Shown piece by piece: positions 18,155-28,285 of a stretch of DNA of 64,000 nt. Made by a program: the position numbers and the translations under genes. Origin of the DNA: Opitutales bacterium. GTDB taxonomy: Bacteria > Verrucomicrobiota > Verrucomicrobiia > Opitutales > Oceanipulchritudinaceae. The stretch lies in NCBI GenBank assembly GCA_016932335.1, contig JAFGCZ010000005.1:23440-87439 (forward strand), read 5' to 3'. The notes beneath the pieces were generated by a model. That model ran no database searches. It saw only the letters and a program-made list of their open reading frames with translations, and had not been told where the DNA came from. Within the stretch, counting starts at the first letter, position 1. Every line of letters begins with the position of its first letter.

Positions 18155-18817
18155 ATGAAAAAAGTTGTAATTATTGAGGACCAAACCGCTGTGCGTGAAA
18201 TGATTGCTCAAATTGTCCGCACAGAACCAGGATTTGAAGTTGTAGCCGAGTGCGGCGATGGACAATCTGCCATTCAGGTTTGCTTGGATAATAAGCCTGA
18301 TTTCGTTATCTTGGATGTTATGCTCCCGGGACTGCATGGAGCAGAAGTTCTTCGCCGTTTCAGCAAACAGTTGAAACAGACACGTGTTTTGATTTTCTCT
18401 GGTTATGAAGATGCCGCTTTGCTCCGTGAGCTTCTTGAAGCTGGCGCGCATGGTTTTGTGGGAAAATCTGCCCCTCTATCCGAACTCAGAAAAGGCATCC
18501 AGATCGTTGCCAGCGGCGGAAGCTATTTCGGCCCGGAAGTTGCCCTCATCCTGAGAGAAGCAATGGCCCACCCGACCAATTTCGCAAAACCCTCGCTTAG
18601 CCTCCTTACTGCACGCGAAAGAGAAATCCTCCAACTGATCGCAGAAAGCTACAGCACCAAGGAAATCGCAGCTAAACTGAAGATCAGCGTTAAGACTGCA
18701 GAAAATCACCGCACCAACCTGATGAAGAAGCTCGATCTACACGATGTGGCTAGCCTGACTCGCTATGCCATTGAGTATGGGATCATCGAATCCCCCACTC
18801 GCCCGGGGGGCCTTTGA
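18155..18817 (+). CDS. NarL/LuxR-family response regulator
   Basis: A 220-residue two-component regulator. The receiver has acidic pocket E8-D9, phospho-acceptor D54 (V-I-L-D-V-M-L-P-G) and K104. The C-terminal LuxR helix-turn-helix contains [13 protein letters not shown] and [12 protein letters not shown]. The ATG at 18155 is chosen over a GTG at 18146 because the receiver fold begins exactly there. No sensor kinase is adjacent, so it is an orphan here. The 18818-18938 gap to the Pal gene shows no clear terminator. Confidence 0.9.
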   Translation: MKKVVIIEDQTAVREMIAQIVRTEPGFEVVAECGDGQSAIQVCLDNKPDFVILDVMLPGLHGAEVLRRFSKQLKQTRVLIFSGYEDAALLRELLEAGAHGFVGKSAPLSELRKGIQIVASGGSYFGPEVALILREAMAHPTNFAKPSLSLLTAREREILQLIAESYSTKEIAAKLKISVKTAENHRTNLMKKLDLHDVASLTRYAIEYGIIESPTRPGGL

Positions 18818-18938
18818 TCATTCAGAAGAATAAAAAGATTGAAAATCTAGGGTTGCCTAATTTTTAACGATTTTATTAGATACCATCATCGCACAAGCTA
18901 TTTCTGTGCTGTCATCGTGATTCCGACCCATTTCTGTT

Positions 18939-19493
18939 ATGACAAAGAGTTTAAGACTATCTCCTTTGCTGCTATTGGCAGCTCTCTTCCTCGCAGGCTG
19001 TAATACTAAGCCTCCCGCTCCGACTCCAGACATGACTGTTACCCGCGGTGATGGTGAAAATTCCTCCGATTGGATTAACGCTGCCGAAGTCTACGGCGCC
19101 GGTGCAGCCGGGCTGGAAGTACGCGATGGAGCCTTTGGAGAAGATGGAGAACGCATCACCGGCGTCTTACCCTCTGTTTATTTCGATTTTGACACATCCT
19201 ACATTAAGCAGAGCGAACGCACAAAGCTTGCTCAGGCTGTAGAACACCTCAAGAACAACCCCAATGACCGTCTCCTTATTGAAGGAAACTGCGACTGGAG
19301 AGGAACCAAAGAATACAACCTGGCACTGGGCGATCGTCGTGCAGAAAGTGTTCTGGCCTACCTTAGCGGGATCGGTGTTGACACCAGCAGAGTCCAGACG
19401 GTATCCCTGGGTGACTTGAATGCAGCAGAAAACAGTGCAGAGTCGCAAATGAGTCAGGATCGTCGCGCCGATCTGGTAATCATCCGCAAGTAA
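18939..19493 (+). CDS. pal: Peptidoglycan-associated OmpA-domain lipoprotein (Pal-like)
   Basis: A 184-residue outer-membrane lipoprotein with an N-terminal lipoprotein signal ending in the lipobox L-A-G-C, so the mature protein starts at C21. A C-terminal OmpA/Pal peptidoglycan-binding domain follows (Y-F-D-F-D-T-S-Y-I ... E-G-N-C-D-W-R-G-T-x-E-Y-N-L-A-L-G-D-R-R-A). The family tethers the outer membrane to the cell wall. In classical systems pal lies with tolB and ybgF, which are absent, so Pal is the best but not the only OmpA-like choice. Confidence 0.85.
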   Translation: MTKSLRLSPLLLLAALFLAGCNTKPPAPTPDMTVTRGDGENSSDWINAAEVYGAGAAGLEVRDGAFGEDGERITGVLPSVYFDFDTSYIKQSERTKLAQAVEHLKNNPNDRLLIEGNCDWRGTKEYNLALGDRRAESVLAYLSGIGVDTSRVQTVSLGDLNAAENSAESQMSQDRRADLVIIRK

Positions 19494-19519
19494 CCGATAG
19501 TCGATTTACTTTTTAGCAT

Positions 19520-19553
19520 AAAAAAGAGCGGTTTTTCAACCGCTCTTTTTTTT
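19520..19553. terminator. Bidirectional intrinsic terminator between pal and tpiA
   Basis: GAGCGGTT (19526-19533) and AACCGCTC (19538-19545) form an 8-bp stem with a TTTC loop. An A-run precedes it and an eight-T run follows, so it can stop transcription from both convergent genes. Confidence 0.9.
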
Positions 19554-19574
19554 GTATCAAATCTGAATGGTAAA

Positions 19575-20348
19575 TCAGGACTTGCTCTGAGCAATGGTAA
19601 CCAGCTCCGCAAAAGACTTAGCCTTAAGAGCAGCACCACCAATGAGACCGCCGTCGATATCAGACTGGTCGAGCAATTCGGAAGCATTCTCCGGCTTCAT
19701 GGAACCACCGTAAAGAATGCGTACCTTGGTACCGGTTTCACCAAACTGTTCAACAAGAAGCTTGCGAATAAAAGCATGCACTTCCTGAGCCATTTCCGGA
19801 GTTGCTGTTTTGCCGGTTCCGATAGCCCAAACAGGCTCGTAGGCAATAACAATATTTTCTCCATTGTCTTCACCGACACCCTTAAGACCACCCTTCATTT
19901 GGGTTTCGATAACGGAAAGCATTTCTCCGCTTTCGCGCTGAGAGAGGGTTTCTCCCACGCAAAGAATAGGCTTGAGGTTGCTTTCCAGAGCAGCAATCAC
20001 CTTTTCATTGATGAAAGCGTCTGATTCGCCGAAATATTCACGACGTTCACTGTGACCAAGGATCACAAAGCTGCAGTAGAGCTCGCGAAGCATAACAGCG
20101 GAGATTTCGCCGGTATAAGCACCTTCAGCCTTGGGATACATGTTTTGTGCACCCAACTGAATATTAGTGTCCTTCAACAGCTCGGCAGCTGATTCCAAGG
20201 CAGTAAACGGAGGGCATACGGCAACTGCTACGTCTGTCTTCTGGCCTACGACAGCATTGATCTCCTTGATGAGCTCTCTTGCTTCCGCGGCAGTTTTGTT
20301 CATCTTCCAGTTACCTGCGATGAGGTATTTCCGATTATTTTTCTGCAT
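19575..20348 (-). CDS. tpiA: Triosephosphate isomerase
   Basis: Interconverts dihydroxyacetone phosphate and glyceraldehyde 3-phosphate. The 257-residue TIM barrel has K15 in G-N-W-K-M-N, H99 in L-G-H-S-E-R-R and catalytic E171 in A-Y-E-P-V-W-A-I-G-T-G. It lies 50 bases after pgk with no terminator between them, so pgk-tpiA are likely co-transcribed. Confidence 0.97.
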   Translation of the reverse strand: MQKNNRKYLIAGNWKMNKTAAEARELIKEINAVVGQKTDVAVAVCPPFTALESAAELLKDTNIQLGAQNMYPKAEGAYTGEISAVMLRELYCSFVILGHSERREYFGESDAFINEKVIAALESNLKPILCVGETLSQRESGEMLSVIETQMKGGLKGVGEDNGENIVIAYEPVWAIGTGKTATPEMAQEVHAFIRKLLVEQFGETGTKVRILYGGSMKPENASELLDQSDIDGGLIGGAALKAKSFAELVTIAQSKS

Positions 20349-20398
20349 AATAGTTTTTAAAGATATAAGATTTTCGATAAAAAGAAAACCTAAAAAGT

Positions 20399-21592
20399 TC
20401 AGGCCTTATCGAGCGCATCCACGCCGGGGAGAACCTTGCCTTCAAGGAATTCAAGAGAGGCGCCACCACCGGTGCTCATAAAGGTTACCCTGTCGGAGTA
20501 GCCACTCTTCTTAATTGCCTTAACGGAGTCACCACCACCGATAATGGAAGTGCTGCTGGAGTTGGCAATCGTTTCGGCAACAGCAAAAGTACCTTTATTG
20601 CAGTCCTTGATTTCAAAAATACCCATCGGGCCATTCCACAGAACAGTCTTGGCCTTGGCCACTTCTTCCTGGAACAAAGCCAAGGTCTTGGGGCCAATAT
20701 CAACGCCCTGCCAGCCTTCAGGAATATTGCCTTCAACCACCTTGGTTTCGGTAACTGTCAATGCTCCGAAATCAACAGACTGAGTGATCACATGGTCGAT
20801 CGGGAGAAGGAATTTTACGCCACGTTCTTTGGCTTTATTCAATGCAGCCTGAGCAGTTTCAATCTTATCAGGCTCATTTAAAGAACTGCCTACAGATCCG
20901 CCCATAGCCAACATGAATGTGTAAGCCATTGCGCCACCAATCATAATAGAGTCAGCCTTTTCCAGAAGAGCATCAATAACTGTGATCTTATCGCTTACCT
21001 TGGCACCACCCAGAATAACCGTAAAAGGACGTTCAGGGTTGCTGGTCTTATCGCCGAGGAACTGCAACTCGCGCTCAATCAGGAAGCCACATACAGAATC
21101 GTCAACATACTTGGCAATACCTGCAGTGGAAGCCTCAAAGCGGTGGGCCGTACCAAAAGCATCATTCACAAAAACGTCGGCAAACTTACCATAATTGGCA
21201 GCCCAATTTTCAGCGTCTTTCTTTTCCTCAGAATAGAAACGAACATTTTCCAGAAGCACAACCTGGCCGGCTTCCATTGAGGAAACAGCTGCTTCAACTT
21301 CTGCTCCAACACTGTCGGGCAACAAAACAACCGGTTGACGCAGTTCGGCAGACAATTGTTTGGCAATCGGAGCCAGAGTCAACTTGGGATCTTTGCCTTT
21401 CGGGCGACCCAGATGGCTGGCAAGAATAACCTTGGCGTTATTTTCAATCAGGTGGCGAATAGTAGGCAATGCAGCCTTAATGCGGGTATCATCTGTGATG
21501 TTTCCCTTGTCATCCAAAGGCACATTAAAGTCACAACGAACAAAGCAACGTTTTCCAGAGACGGCAATGTCTCTAATTGTTTTTGTAGCCAT
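20399..21592 (-). CDS. pgk: Phosphoglycerate kinase
   Basis: Transfers phosphate from 1,3-bisphosphoglycerate to ADP in glycolysis. The 397-residue protein has the signature V-R-C-D-F-N-V-P-L near residue 20, S-H-L-G-R-P-K-G, and the C-terminal nucleotide site G-G-G-D-S. It lies downstream of gap, but a strong terminator separates the two, so pgk-tpiA probably has a separate promoter within 21593-21662 or depends on read-through. Confidence 0.97.
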   Translation of the reverse strand: MATKTIRDIAVSGKRCFVRCDFNVPLDDKGNITDDTRIKAALPTIRHLIENNAKVILASHLGRPKGKDPKLTLAPIAKQLSAELRQPVVLLPDSVGAEVEAAVSSMEAGQVVLLENVRFYSEEKKDAENWAANYGKFADVFVNDAFGTAHRFEASTAGIAKYVDDSVCGFLIERELQFLGDKTSNPERPFTVILGGAKVSDKITVIDALLEKADSIMIGGAMAYTFMLAMGGSVGSSLNEPDKIETAQAALNKAKERGVKFLLPIDHVITQSVDFGALTVTETKVVEGNIPEGWQGVDIGPKTLALFQEEVAKAKTVLWNGPMGIFEIKDCNKGTFAVAETIANSSSTSIIGGGDSVKAIKKSGYSDRVTFMSTGGGASLEFLEGKVLPGVDALDKA

Positions 21593-21662
21593 AAATCGTA
21601 GAGGGATAGCTGTTAAAAGTATTATTCTGCCTCATTGTTGAGCAGAGATAGATGGAAAAGGC

Positions 21663-21712
21663 GGAAAAAAAACGAGCCGCCTGCGGGCGTTGAAACCCCG
21701 CCCGGCGGCTCG
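21663..21712 (-). terminator. Intrinsic terminator of gap
   Basis: On the minus strand, a 9-bp GC-rich stem (21704-21712 with 21673-21681) continues after a 3-base bulge as 5 more pairs and ends in a run of eight T. It follows the gap stop by about 30 bases and separates gap from pgk. Confidence 0.9.
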
Positions 21713-21741
21713 GAAATAGTTTAACTAATGCTGCTCAGCAA

Positions 21742-22788
<1,047 letters not shown>

Positions 22789-22947
22789 TTTTCTTATATT
22801 GGTTGACGTTTTAGAAAAATCAAAAAACGAGTGGGAGAGCGGTAACTCAAACAAGCTACAGGGATATGGCAAGAGTTTTTCATCAAAGAAGCCAAATAAA
22901 TTACTTAACACTTGTCTCTTTCCGCTGATTTCTGGCGGTTCAACCTC

Positions 22948-25380
22948 TCATGATAAAATCCAAAGTGCACAGCTGTAAGGCGGCAATTCCAGCATGTCTC
23001 CATGCCGTTCCATCGTTGCCGTGGATAAGCCTCCGGGAGCCAAACGCTCATGATCGGCAATCTGCACCATCTGTCGACATTGCACGGCATCGATTTTCAG
23101 GTGACTTGTGAATGAATGCGGATTGATACAGTAGAGCAGCTTTAAGCCGCCACGCGTTTCATCCGCATTGTAGACTAATCCAATCGAGCTGTTTTCACTG
23201 TTACTGATGCGCGTAAAATATCCGGCATTGGGTTTATCTCCCAAACGCAACAACGCCCCCAACTCGGACTGACGGAAAGCAATCCACGCACGAAAATAGT
23301 CGTGCGTTGCCGGATAACGCTGTTGCCTTTTGTAATTTAGCGCATTCAGGTCTCCCCGCAGGTAAGTATTACTGTTCCCCTGTTTACTCCGCAGCATATC
23401 CTGCCCTTCCGCAATCATGGGGATACCGATGGACATCATCAGCGTTGCCATCATCAGATGGGTTCTTCTACGATCCAAGAAAGTTGGGTTGCGCCCGTCC
23501 TTTTCAGGATTTTCGGTGATACTATCCATCCAGCAGCTGTCATCGTGCGATTCCACGTAGTTGACACTTTGAGCAGGCCAGGCAGAGAGGTGGTCCAATG
23601 ACCCTGTAAGGAAATAGAGAATTCCTTCGGCATTTCCCTCTCCTTTTACATATTTACGGATGAATTCACGATAGCCGTCATTCCAGGAGGCAAAACCGGT
23701 ACTGCGCAAATTATAGGCTATATGCCCACGGAAACTCCAAGGCTCTGCGATCAAAATCACCGCAGGGTTTACTGCTTTAAGTTCTTTTTCGATAAAGGAA
23801 AGCGTATCCTTACCAATCAGCTCTGCCAAGTCGAAGCGAAATCCATCAACACCATAGGTTTTCATCAACCAAAGCAAACTGTCGGCAATCAGACGCTGAG
23901 CCATGGGGGCGCTGGAATACAAGGTATTCCCACATCCACTCCAGTTCATATAGTGGCCATCCGGGCTAAGCTCAAAATAGTAGCGTTTATCGATAAACTG
24001 CAAGTAGTTTGGTTCTCCGTAATGGTTGTAGACGACGTCCAGTATAACCGCCATACCGCGCTCGTGAAAGGCTTTAACAACATCCTGAAACTCGGCAATT
24101 TGCGACGCTTGTTCCGGCTCCTCGGCATAATGGCTGCTGGGTGAAAACCAGTTTACCGGCATATAACCCCAGCCATAGACATCCTTGGTCGGCGTATCAA
24201 ACTGCTGAATGGGTTGCAGCTCCACGGCATTGACTCCCATTTTCGAAGGGTAAAACTCCGGGTGGCGTATCCACTTGGAAAGGCCGGAAAAACCCATACG
24301 CTCTTTTTCCGTGAGCTTTAAGGGAGCATGCTGCAACAGATCCCTGACATGTGTCTCCATAACGATGAGATCATGCCAGCAGGGAGGCTGAAACAAATCC
24401 GGAGTGGGGATCTTTGTTTCATCAATCACAATCCCCGGTCCCATCGCAGAGACCATTGCATAGGCGTAAGGGTCAACAATACGAATATTGGGGTCAAACG
24501 CACTCTGAGGATCCAGCGCCGCACCATGCACATGGTAGAAATAAAAGGCATTCGCCCAATCGCCCTTAAGTGCAACCTCCCACATCGCCGCATCAGCACG
24601 TTCCAAATCAACGATTTTAGTGTCACTTTCGTCGATTTCACGAAAAATCCTTAGCTTAACAGCAGATGCTCTGGGCGCAAATAAACGAAAAGTGTAACCA
24701 TCCGAAGAACGATGAACCCCCGGTTCCAAATGGCTGTAAATAGAATGAATGTACTCCCCCGGAAGCATTAATGCCTCTTCATCGGATAGACCATCTACCC
24801 AACGGATAATCCCCTGCCCTCCATTGTCGATCGGTTGCGGAGTCGTAAAAGTGAAAATGTGCTGCCCAGTTACATACTTATTGTATGTATAATTTCGATT
24901 ACCATTGCTGTCGGTAACACAATTAGGTGCACCGGCACTCACTTCCAGCCAATCACCATTTCCGGTGATGAATTTGAACGCTACCTTACTTCTGCGGGAA
25001 AGTCTGTTCTTTTCAATGCGCAGAGTCAGGTAATTCTGCCCGGCAATCACCGTTTTGCGCATTCTCCAAAGCGCATTGCCAATCCGCGGATTCCAGTTAT
25101 TAAAGGTTCCCGCAATATAAAGCTCCTTACTGGAAAGATCTATATTTGAATAGCGGTCCTCACGCATACAAAAAACAATCATTCCTTCTTCCGAATAATA
25201 ACCGCTTAAATCTGCGTAAACCAAGGGAGAAGCCAGCTTGAGCTTCGAAAGAGAGGTTGAGCCATCCCCCCAATAAAGAGGCGGCAGCTTCTTGGAGAGC
25301 CAATCTTTGCTCAGGCTGACAATACCTGTTTGAGGAGAAGTCCAACTGGCCGAGATAATGTGCCGGGCTTTTTGACTCAT
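22948..25380 (-). CDS. Pullulanase-type glycogen/starch debranching enzyme (GH13)
   Basis: An 810-residue glycoside hydrolase predicted to cleave alpha-1,6 branches of glycogen or starch. No clear signal peptide is seen, so a cytoplasmic role in glycogen turnover is likely. An N-terminal starch-binding-like module (L-Y-I-A-G-T-F-N-N-W-N-P near residue 90) is followed by a CBM48-like module (about 220-300). The GH13 barrel has all conserved regions: D-V-V-Y-N-H (448-453), nucleophile D517 (G-F-R-F-D), acid E546 (A-E-P-W) and D613 (N-Y-V-E-S-H-D-D). It ends 160 bases upstream of gap. GlgX-like specificity is an alternative. Confidence 0.85.
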   Translation of the reverse strand: MSQKARHIISASWTSPQTGIVSLSKDWLSKKLPPLYWGDGSTSLSKLKLASPLVYADLSGYYSEEGMIVFCMREDRYSNIDLSSKELYIAGTFNNWNPRIGNALWRMRKTVIAGQNYLTLRIEKNRLSRRSKVAFKFITGNGDWLEVSAGAPNCVTDSNGNRNYTYNKYVTGQHIFTFTTPQPIDNGGQGIIRWVDGLSDEEALMLPGEYIHSIYSHLEPGVHRSSDGYTFRLFAPRASAVKLRIFREIDESDTKIVDLERADAAMWEVALKGDWANAFYFYHVHGAALDPQSAFDPNIRIVDPYAYAMVSAMGPGIVIDETKIPTPDLFQPPCWHDLIVMETHVRDLLQHAPLKLTEKERMGFSGLSKWIRHPEFYPSKMGVNAVELQPIQQFDTPTKDVYGWGYMPVNWFSPSSHYAEEPEQASQIAEFQDVVKAFHERGMAVILDVVYNHYGEPNYLQFIDKRYYFELSPDGHYMNWSGCGNTLYSSAPMAQRLIADSLLWLMKTYGVDGFRFDLAELIGKDTLSFIEKELKAVNPAVILIAEPWSFRGHIAYNLRSTGFASWNDGYREFIRKYVKGEGNAEGILYFLTGSLDHLSAWPAQSVNYVESHDDSCWMDSITENPEKDGRNPTFLDRRRTHLMMATLMMSIGIPMIAEGQDMLRSKQGNSNTYLRGDLNALNYKRQQRYPATHDYFRAWIAFRQSELGALLRLGDKPNAGYFTRISNSENSSIGLVYNADETRGGLKLLYCINPHSFTSHLKIDAVQCRQMVQIADHERLAPGGLSTATMERHGDMLELPPYSCALWILS

Positions 25381-25497
25381 GATATACGGGATTCTATCGA
25401 TTATAACACGATTCGCAATAGATTACTCTATGCGATCGTATAAAGAAAAAGATTTTTGCATTTACACCAGCTAATAAAGATAAATTTACTGTTAGGA

Positions 25498-26568
25498 ATG
25501 GCAAAGATTTTAGTAGCATTGTCCGGTGGTGTCGATAGCGCAGTAGCTGCCCATCTGTTAAAAGAGCAGGGGCACGAGGTTTCTGCTGCCTATATGAAAA
25601 ACTGGATCAACGAGGAAAATGTTTTTGGTAATTGCCCCTGGGAAGAGGACATCAGAGATGCGGAAGCTGTTTGTAAGCATCTGGAAATTCCTTTTGAAGT
25701 GGGAAACTTCATAAAAGACTACCGCGAACGCGTCGTACAATACCTTGTTGAAGGTTACAAAAAAGGAATTACGCCTAATCCCGATGTTATGTGCAACCGG
25801 GAAATGAAATTCGGTGTCTTTCTGGATTATGCCCTTAAAAATGGTTTTGAGGCAGTGGCTACAGGCCACTACTGCCAAAGTGTAATTGATGCATCAGGGA
25901 TCAATCAGGTTTATGAAGGCATCGATAAAAACAAGGATCAGTCGTATTTCCTCGCTCTAGTTAAAGGAAATCAGATGGACCACGCCCGTTTCCCTATAGG
26001 ACACCTGCAAAAAACAGAAGTGCGCAAGTTGGCAAAACAGGCAGGCTTACCGAATGCCGCCAAAAAGGATTCACAGGGGATCTGTTTTATCGGCCAAGTT
26101 AAAATCACCGATTTTCTCGAAAAATTCATACCAGATAATCCAGGCGAAATAGTCAATCTGAATGGCACCGTATTGGGAGAGCACAAAGGCCTGCACCGCT
26201 TTACCTTAGGCCAGCGCAAAGGCATCGGGGTTCCTTCCAACACAGACAACCAATTCTATGTGGTTGTCGGCAAGGACTATGACACTAACCGCCTGATCAT
26301 TGCTTTTGAGAGCAATGAGGAGAACGGACTTTATTGCACGGAAAAGCGAGTGCATTCGCTCAGCTGGATTCGAGACAGTATAACAGATAAATGTAAGTTG
26401 CTCGCCCGTCCCAGATACAGAGACCCATCGGTAGTTAGTGACTTCAGACCTCTGGAAGACGGAAGCATCCACTTGACATTCCACGAGCCCCAACGGGCAA
26501 TCGCTGCCGGGCAGATCTGTGCGTTTTACGATAATGAAAGACTTCTGGGCGGAGGTGTTTTCTTATAA
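25498..26568 (+). CDS. mnmA: tRNA-specific 2-thiouridylase MnmA
   Basis: Installs the 2-thio group on U34 of tRNA-Lys, -Glu and -Gln, using ATP and a persulfide relay. The 356-residue protein has the PP-loop S-G-G-V-D-S (9-14) and catalytic cysteines C99 (D-V-M-C-N) and C196 (G-I-C-F-I-G). The ATG at 25498 gives the canonical N-terminus; a TTG at 25456 is less likely. Its stop overlaps the end of the convergent HEAT-repeat gene by 6 bases. A tRNA-Lys(UUU) substrate gene lies in the same window. Confidence 0.94.
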   Translation: MAKILVALSGGVDSAVAAHLLKEQGHEVSAAYMKNWINEENVFGNCPWEEDIRDAEAVCKHLEIPFEVGNFIKDYRERVVQYLVEGYKKGITPNPDVMCNREMKFGVFLDYALKNGFEAVATGHYCQSVIDASGINQVYEGIDKNKDQSYFLALVKGNQMDHARFPIGHLQKTEVRKLAKQAGLPNAAKKDSQGICFIGQVKITDFLEKFIPDNPGEIVNLNGTVLGEHKGLHRFTLGQRKGIGVPSNTDNQFYVVVGKDYDTNRLIIAFESNEENGLYCTEKRVHSLSWIRDSITDKCKLLARPRYRDPSVVSDFRPLEDGSIHLTFHEPQRAIAAGQICAFYDNERLLGGGVFL

Positions 26569-28284
26569 GCCAATTGCTTTCAATGCGGCTTTGGCCGCTC
26601 TCCCGACTTCTGCATCCGTATCCTGTATGCGACTGCTCAGGAACTCTGCAGCGGCCTGTGCAGATAGCCCACATTTACCCAGTGCGTCGATTACGGAGAG
26701 GCGAAACTCTCTGTTCTGATGGCGGATAAGCTCCCTGACAACGGGTAAACATTCGGTATTAAAACCGACTGATGCAAAGGCTGTAGCAGCGGCATCTCTT
26801 GTAATACGGTCGCTGTCTCCCAGACGTCCGCAAATCAATACAATCCCCGGTCTGGCGTCATGCTCCATTTGTTCAAACAAATTGAGCAATAGAAGCTTAC
26901 GGTCTTGCTTTGAATTCCGCAAGATGCGCTCGGCAATCCCCCACGCTCGATCATTGACCCCCGTCTGCAACAGTGTTTCCGCCGCCAAGCGGGCGATTTC
27001 AAAAGAAGTCTCTTCAATTCTGGCCATCACCAAATGGCTTAGAGGATAAGCCTTGTGTCCTAAGGCTCCAAACATTTCAAGCACTCGCTTTCTGCAGGAC
27101 AAATCTTTATCTGTCAGCAAAGCTTTAACAAAAGGCTCTGCTTTTTCAGATAGCTCCAAACGAACAAAGAGTAAGCGTGCAATCTTGCGCACTTCCGGCT
27201 CTGGATCAGCCACTGCCGTGGATACAATCGCGAGAGCCTCATCCAATACCTCTGGATGCTTTCCAATCACCTCCAGAGCTTTCTTCCGGTAGGTCCATTT
27301 AGGGTGGCGGGAAAGCTTTAGCAGCGCTTTAATGCAATCCGGCGTAACACCAATACAATCAATCGCGTACTCTGCGGCGGAGGTTATGTGTTCATCTGTA
27401 TGAGCAAGTAAATCGACTAAGACAGGGCTTAAATCCCGGGCTGAACTGTCACACTGGGAAAGCAGTTTAATCATGATCAGGCAACGCTCAACAGAGCTAT
27501 GATCTAGCTGACGTTTGATTTCCTTAATCGCCGAATAATGATAACCCAGTTTGCTGAATGCGTCTGCCGCAGCGTTCCTGATCTCCTCAACAGGATCATT
27601 CAAACGCGGAACAATCAAATGAAGTAAAGGAAGTGCTTTGGAATCACATTCCGAAAAAACAGAAATAGCGCTCAATCGAACCGTTGCATCGCTGTCGCGG
27701 ATTAGTAGAGAGGCAACGTGAATGGCATCCTGTGCAACCCCTATCCGACGCAGGCAATTTGTGATTTCAGGTAAACACACAGGACAGCTTTTGATCAACG
27801 GGATTACATACTTGGAAGCATCACGGGCCTCATCTTCCAAACGCCCCAACGCACTCAGCGTTGCTTGAATGACTTCAGGCCTTTTCGGGTCCAACAGTGG
27901 ATAAAAACAACTGAGATCCTTTTTCCTCGGTGGCATGAAATTGAGTGCACTGAGCGCCTCACTGCGGACTGTTTCGCTTGAATCGGCTAATGCCGCAATC
28001 GCATGAACCGCTAGGCGGCGATAATCCAAATCGCACTCTTTCAACAATTTTAATCCAGACGTACGAACAACAGGGTCTGAACTCTGCAATGCTTTCAGCA
28101 AACGCTTTTCCATACGGGAAATCTTTACCTTAAGCGCCAGCGTTCCACCATCGCCTTGTTCCTCAATACCCACTTCGACAGGAGCTGGTGCTTCTTTAGA
28201 ATCCACATCCTGCGACAGGACACCATGGCGAGAGGTATAGATCAGCTCACCGGTTTCGGGGTTGAAGATAAGACGTTCAGCCAT
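26563..28284 (-). CDS. HEAT-repeat protein with N-terminal PETGEL motif
   Basis: A 573-residue protein, last gene of the nine-gene ubiquitin-like/secretion-ATPase operon. Residues 1-65 are non-repetitive, and residues 4-14 read R-L-I-F-N-P-E-T-G-E-L, nearly the same as in the 62-residue protein three genes upstream in the operon. From about residue 70 to the end it consists of tandem HEAT-type helical repeats (recurring D-x-x-V-R-x-x-A-x-x-x-L pattern), which usually act as protein-binding scaffolds. The ATG at 28284 begins one base after the E1 stop; upstream in-frame codons lie within E1. A role as conjugation target, adaptor or substrate receptor is possible; none is proven. Confidence 0.78.
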   Translation of the reverse strand: MAERLIFNPETGELIYTSRHGVLSQDVDSKEAPAPVEVGIEEQGDGGTLALKVKISRMEKRLLKALQSSDPVVRTSGLKLLKECDLDYRRLAVHAIAALADSSETVRSEALSALNFMPPRKKDLSCFYPLLDPKRPEVIQATLSALGRLEDEARDASKYVIPLIKSCPVCLPEITNCLRRIGVAQDAIHVASLLIRDSDATVRLSAISVFSECDSKALPLLHLIVPRLNDPVEEIRNAAADAFSKLGYHYSAIKEIKRQLDHSSVERCLIMIKLLSQCDSSARDLSPVLVDLLAHTDEHITSAAEYAIDCIGVTPDCIKALLKLSRHPKWTYRKKALEVIGKHPEVLDEALAIVSTAVADPEPEVRKIARLLFVRLELSEKAEPFVKALLTDKDLSCRKRVLEMFGALGHKAYPLSHLVMARIEETSFEIARLAAETLLQTGVNDRAWGIAERILRNSKQDRKLLLLNLFEQMEHDARPGIVLICGRLGDSDRITRDAAATAFASVGFNTECLPVVRELIRHQNREFRLSVIDALGKCGLSAQAAAEFLSSRIQDTDAEVGRAAKAALKAIGL

Positions 28285-28285
28285 A

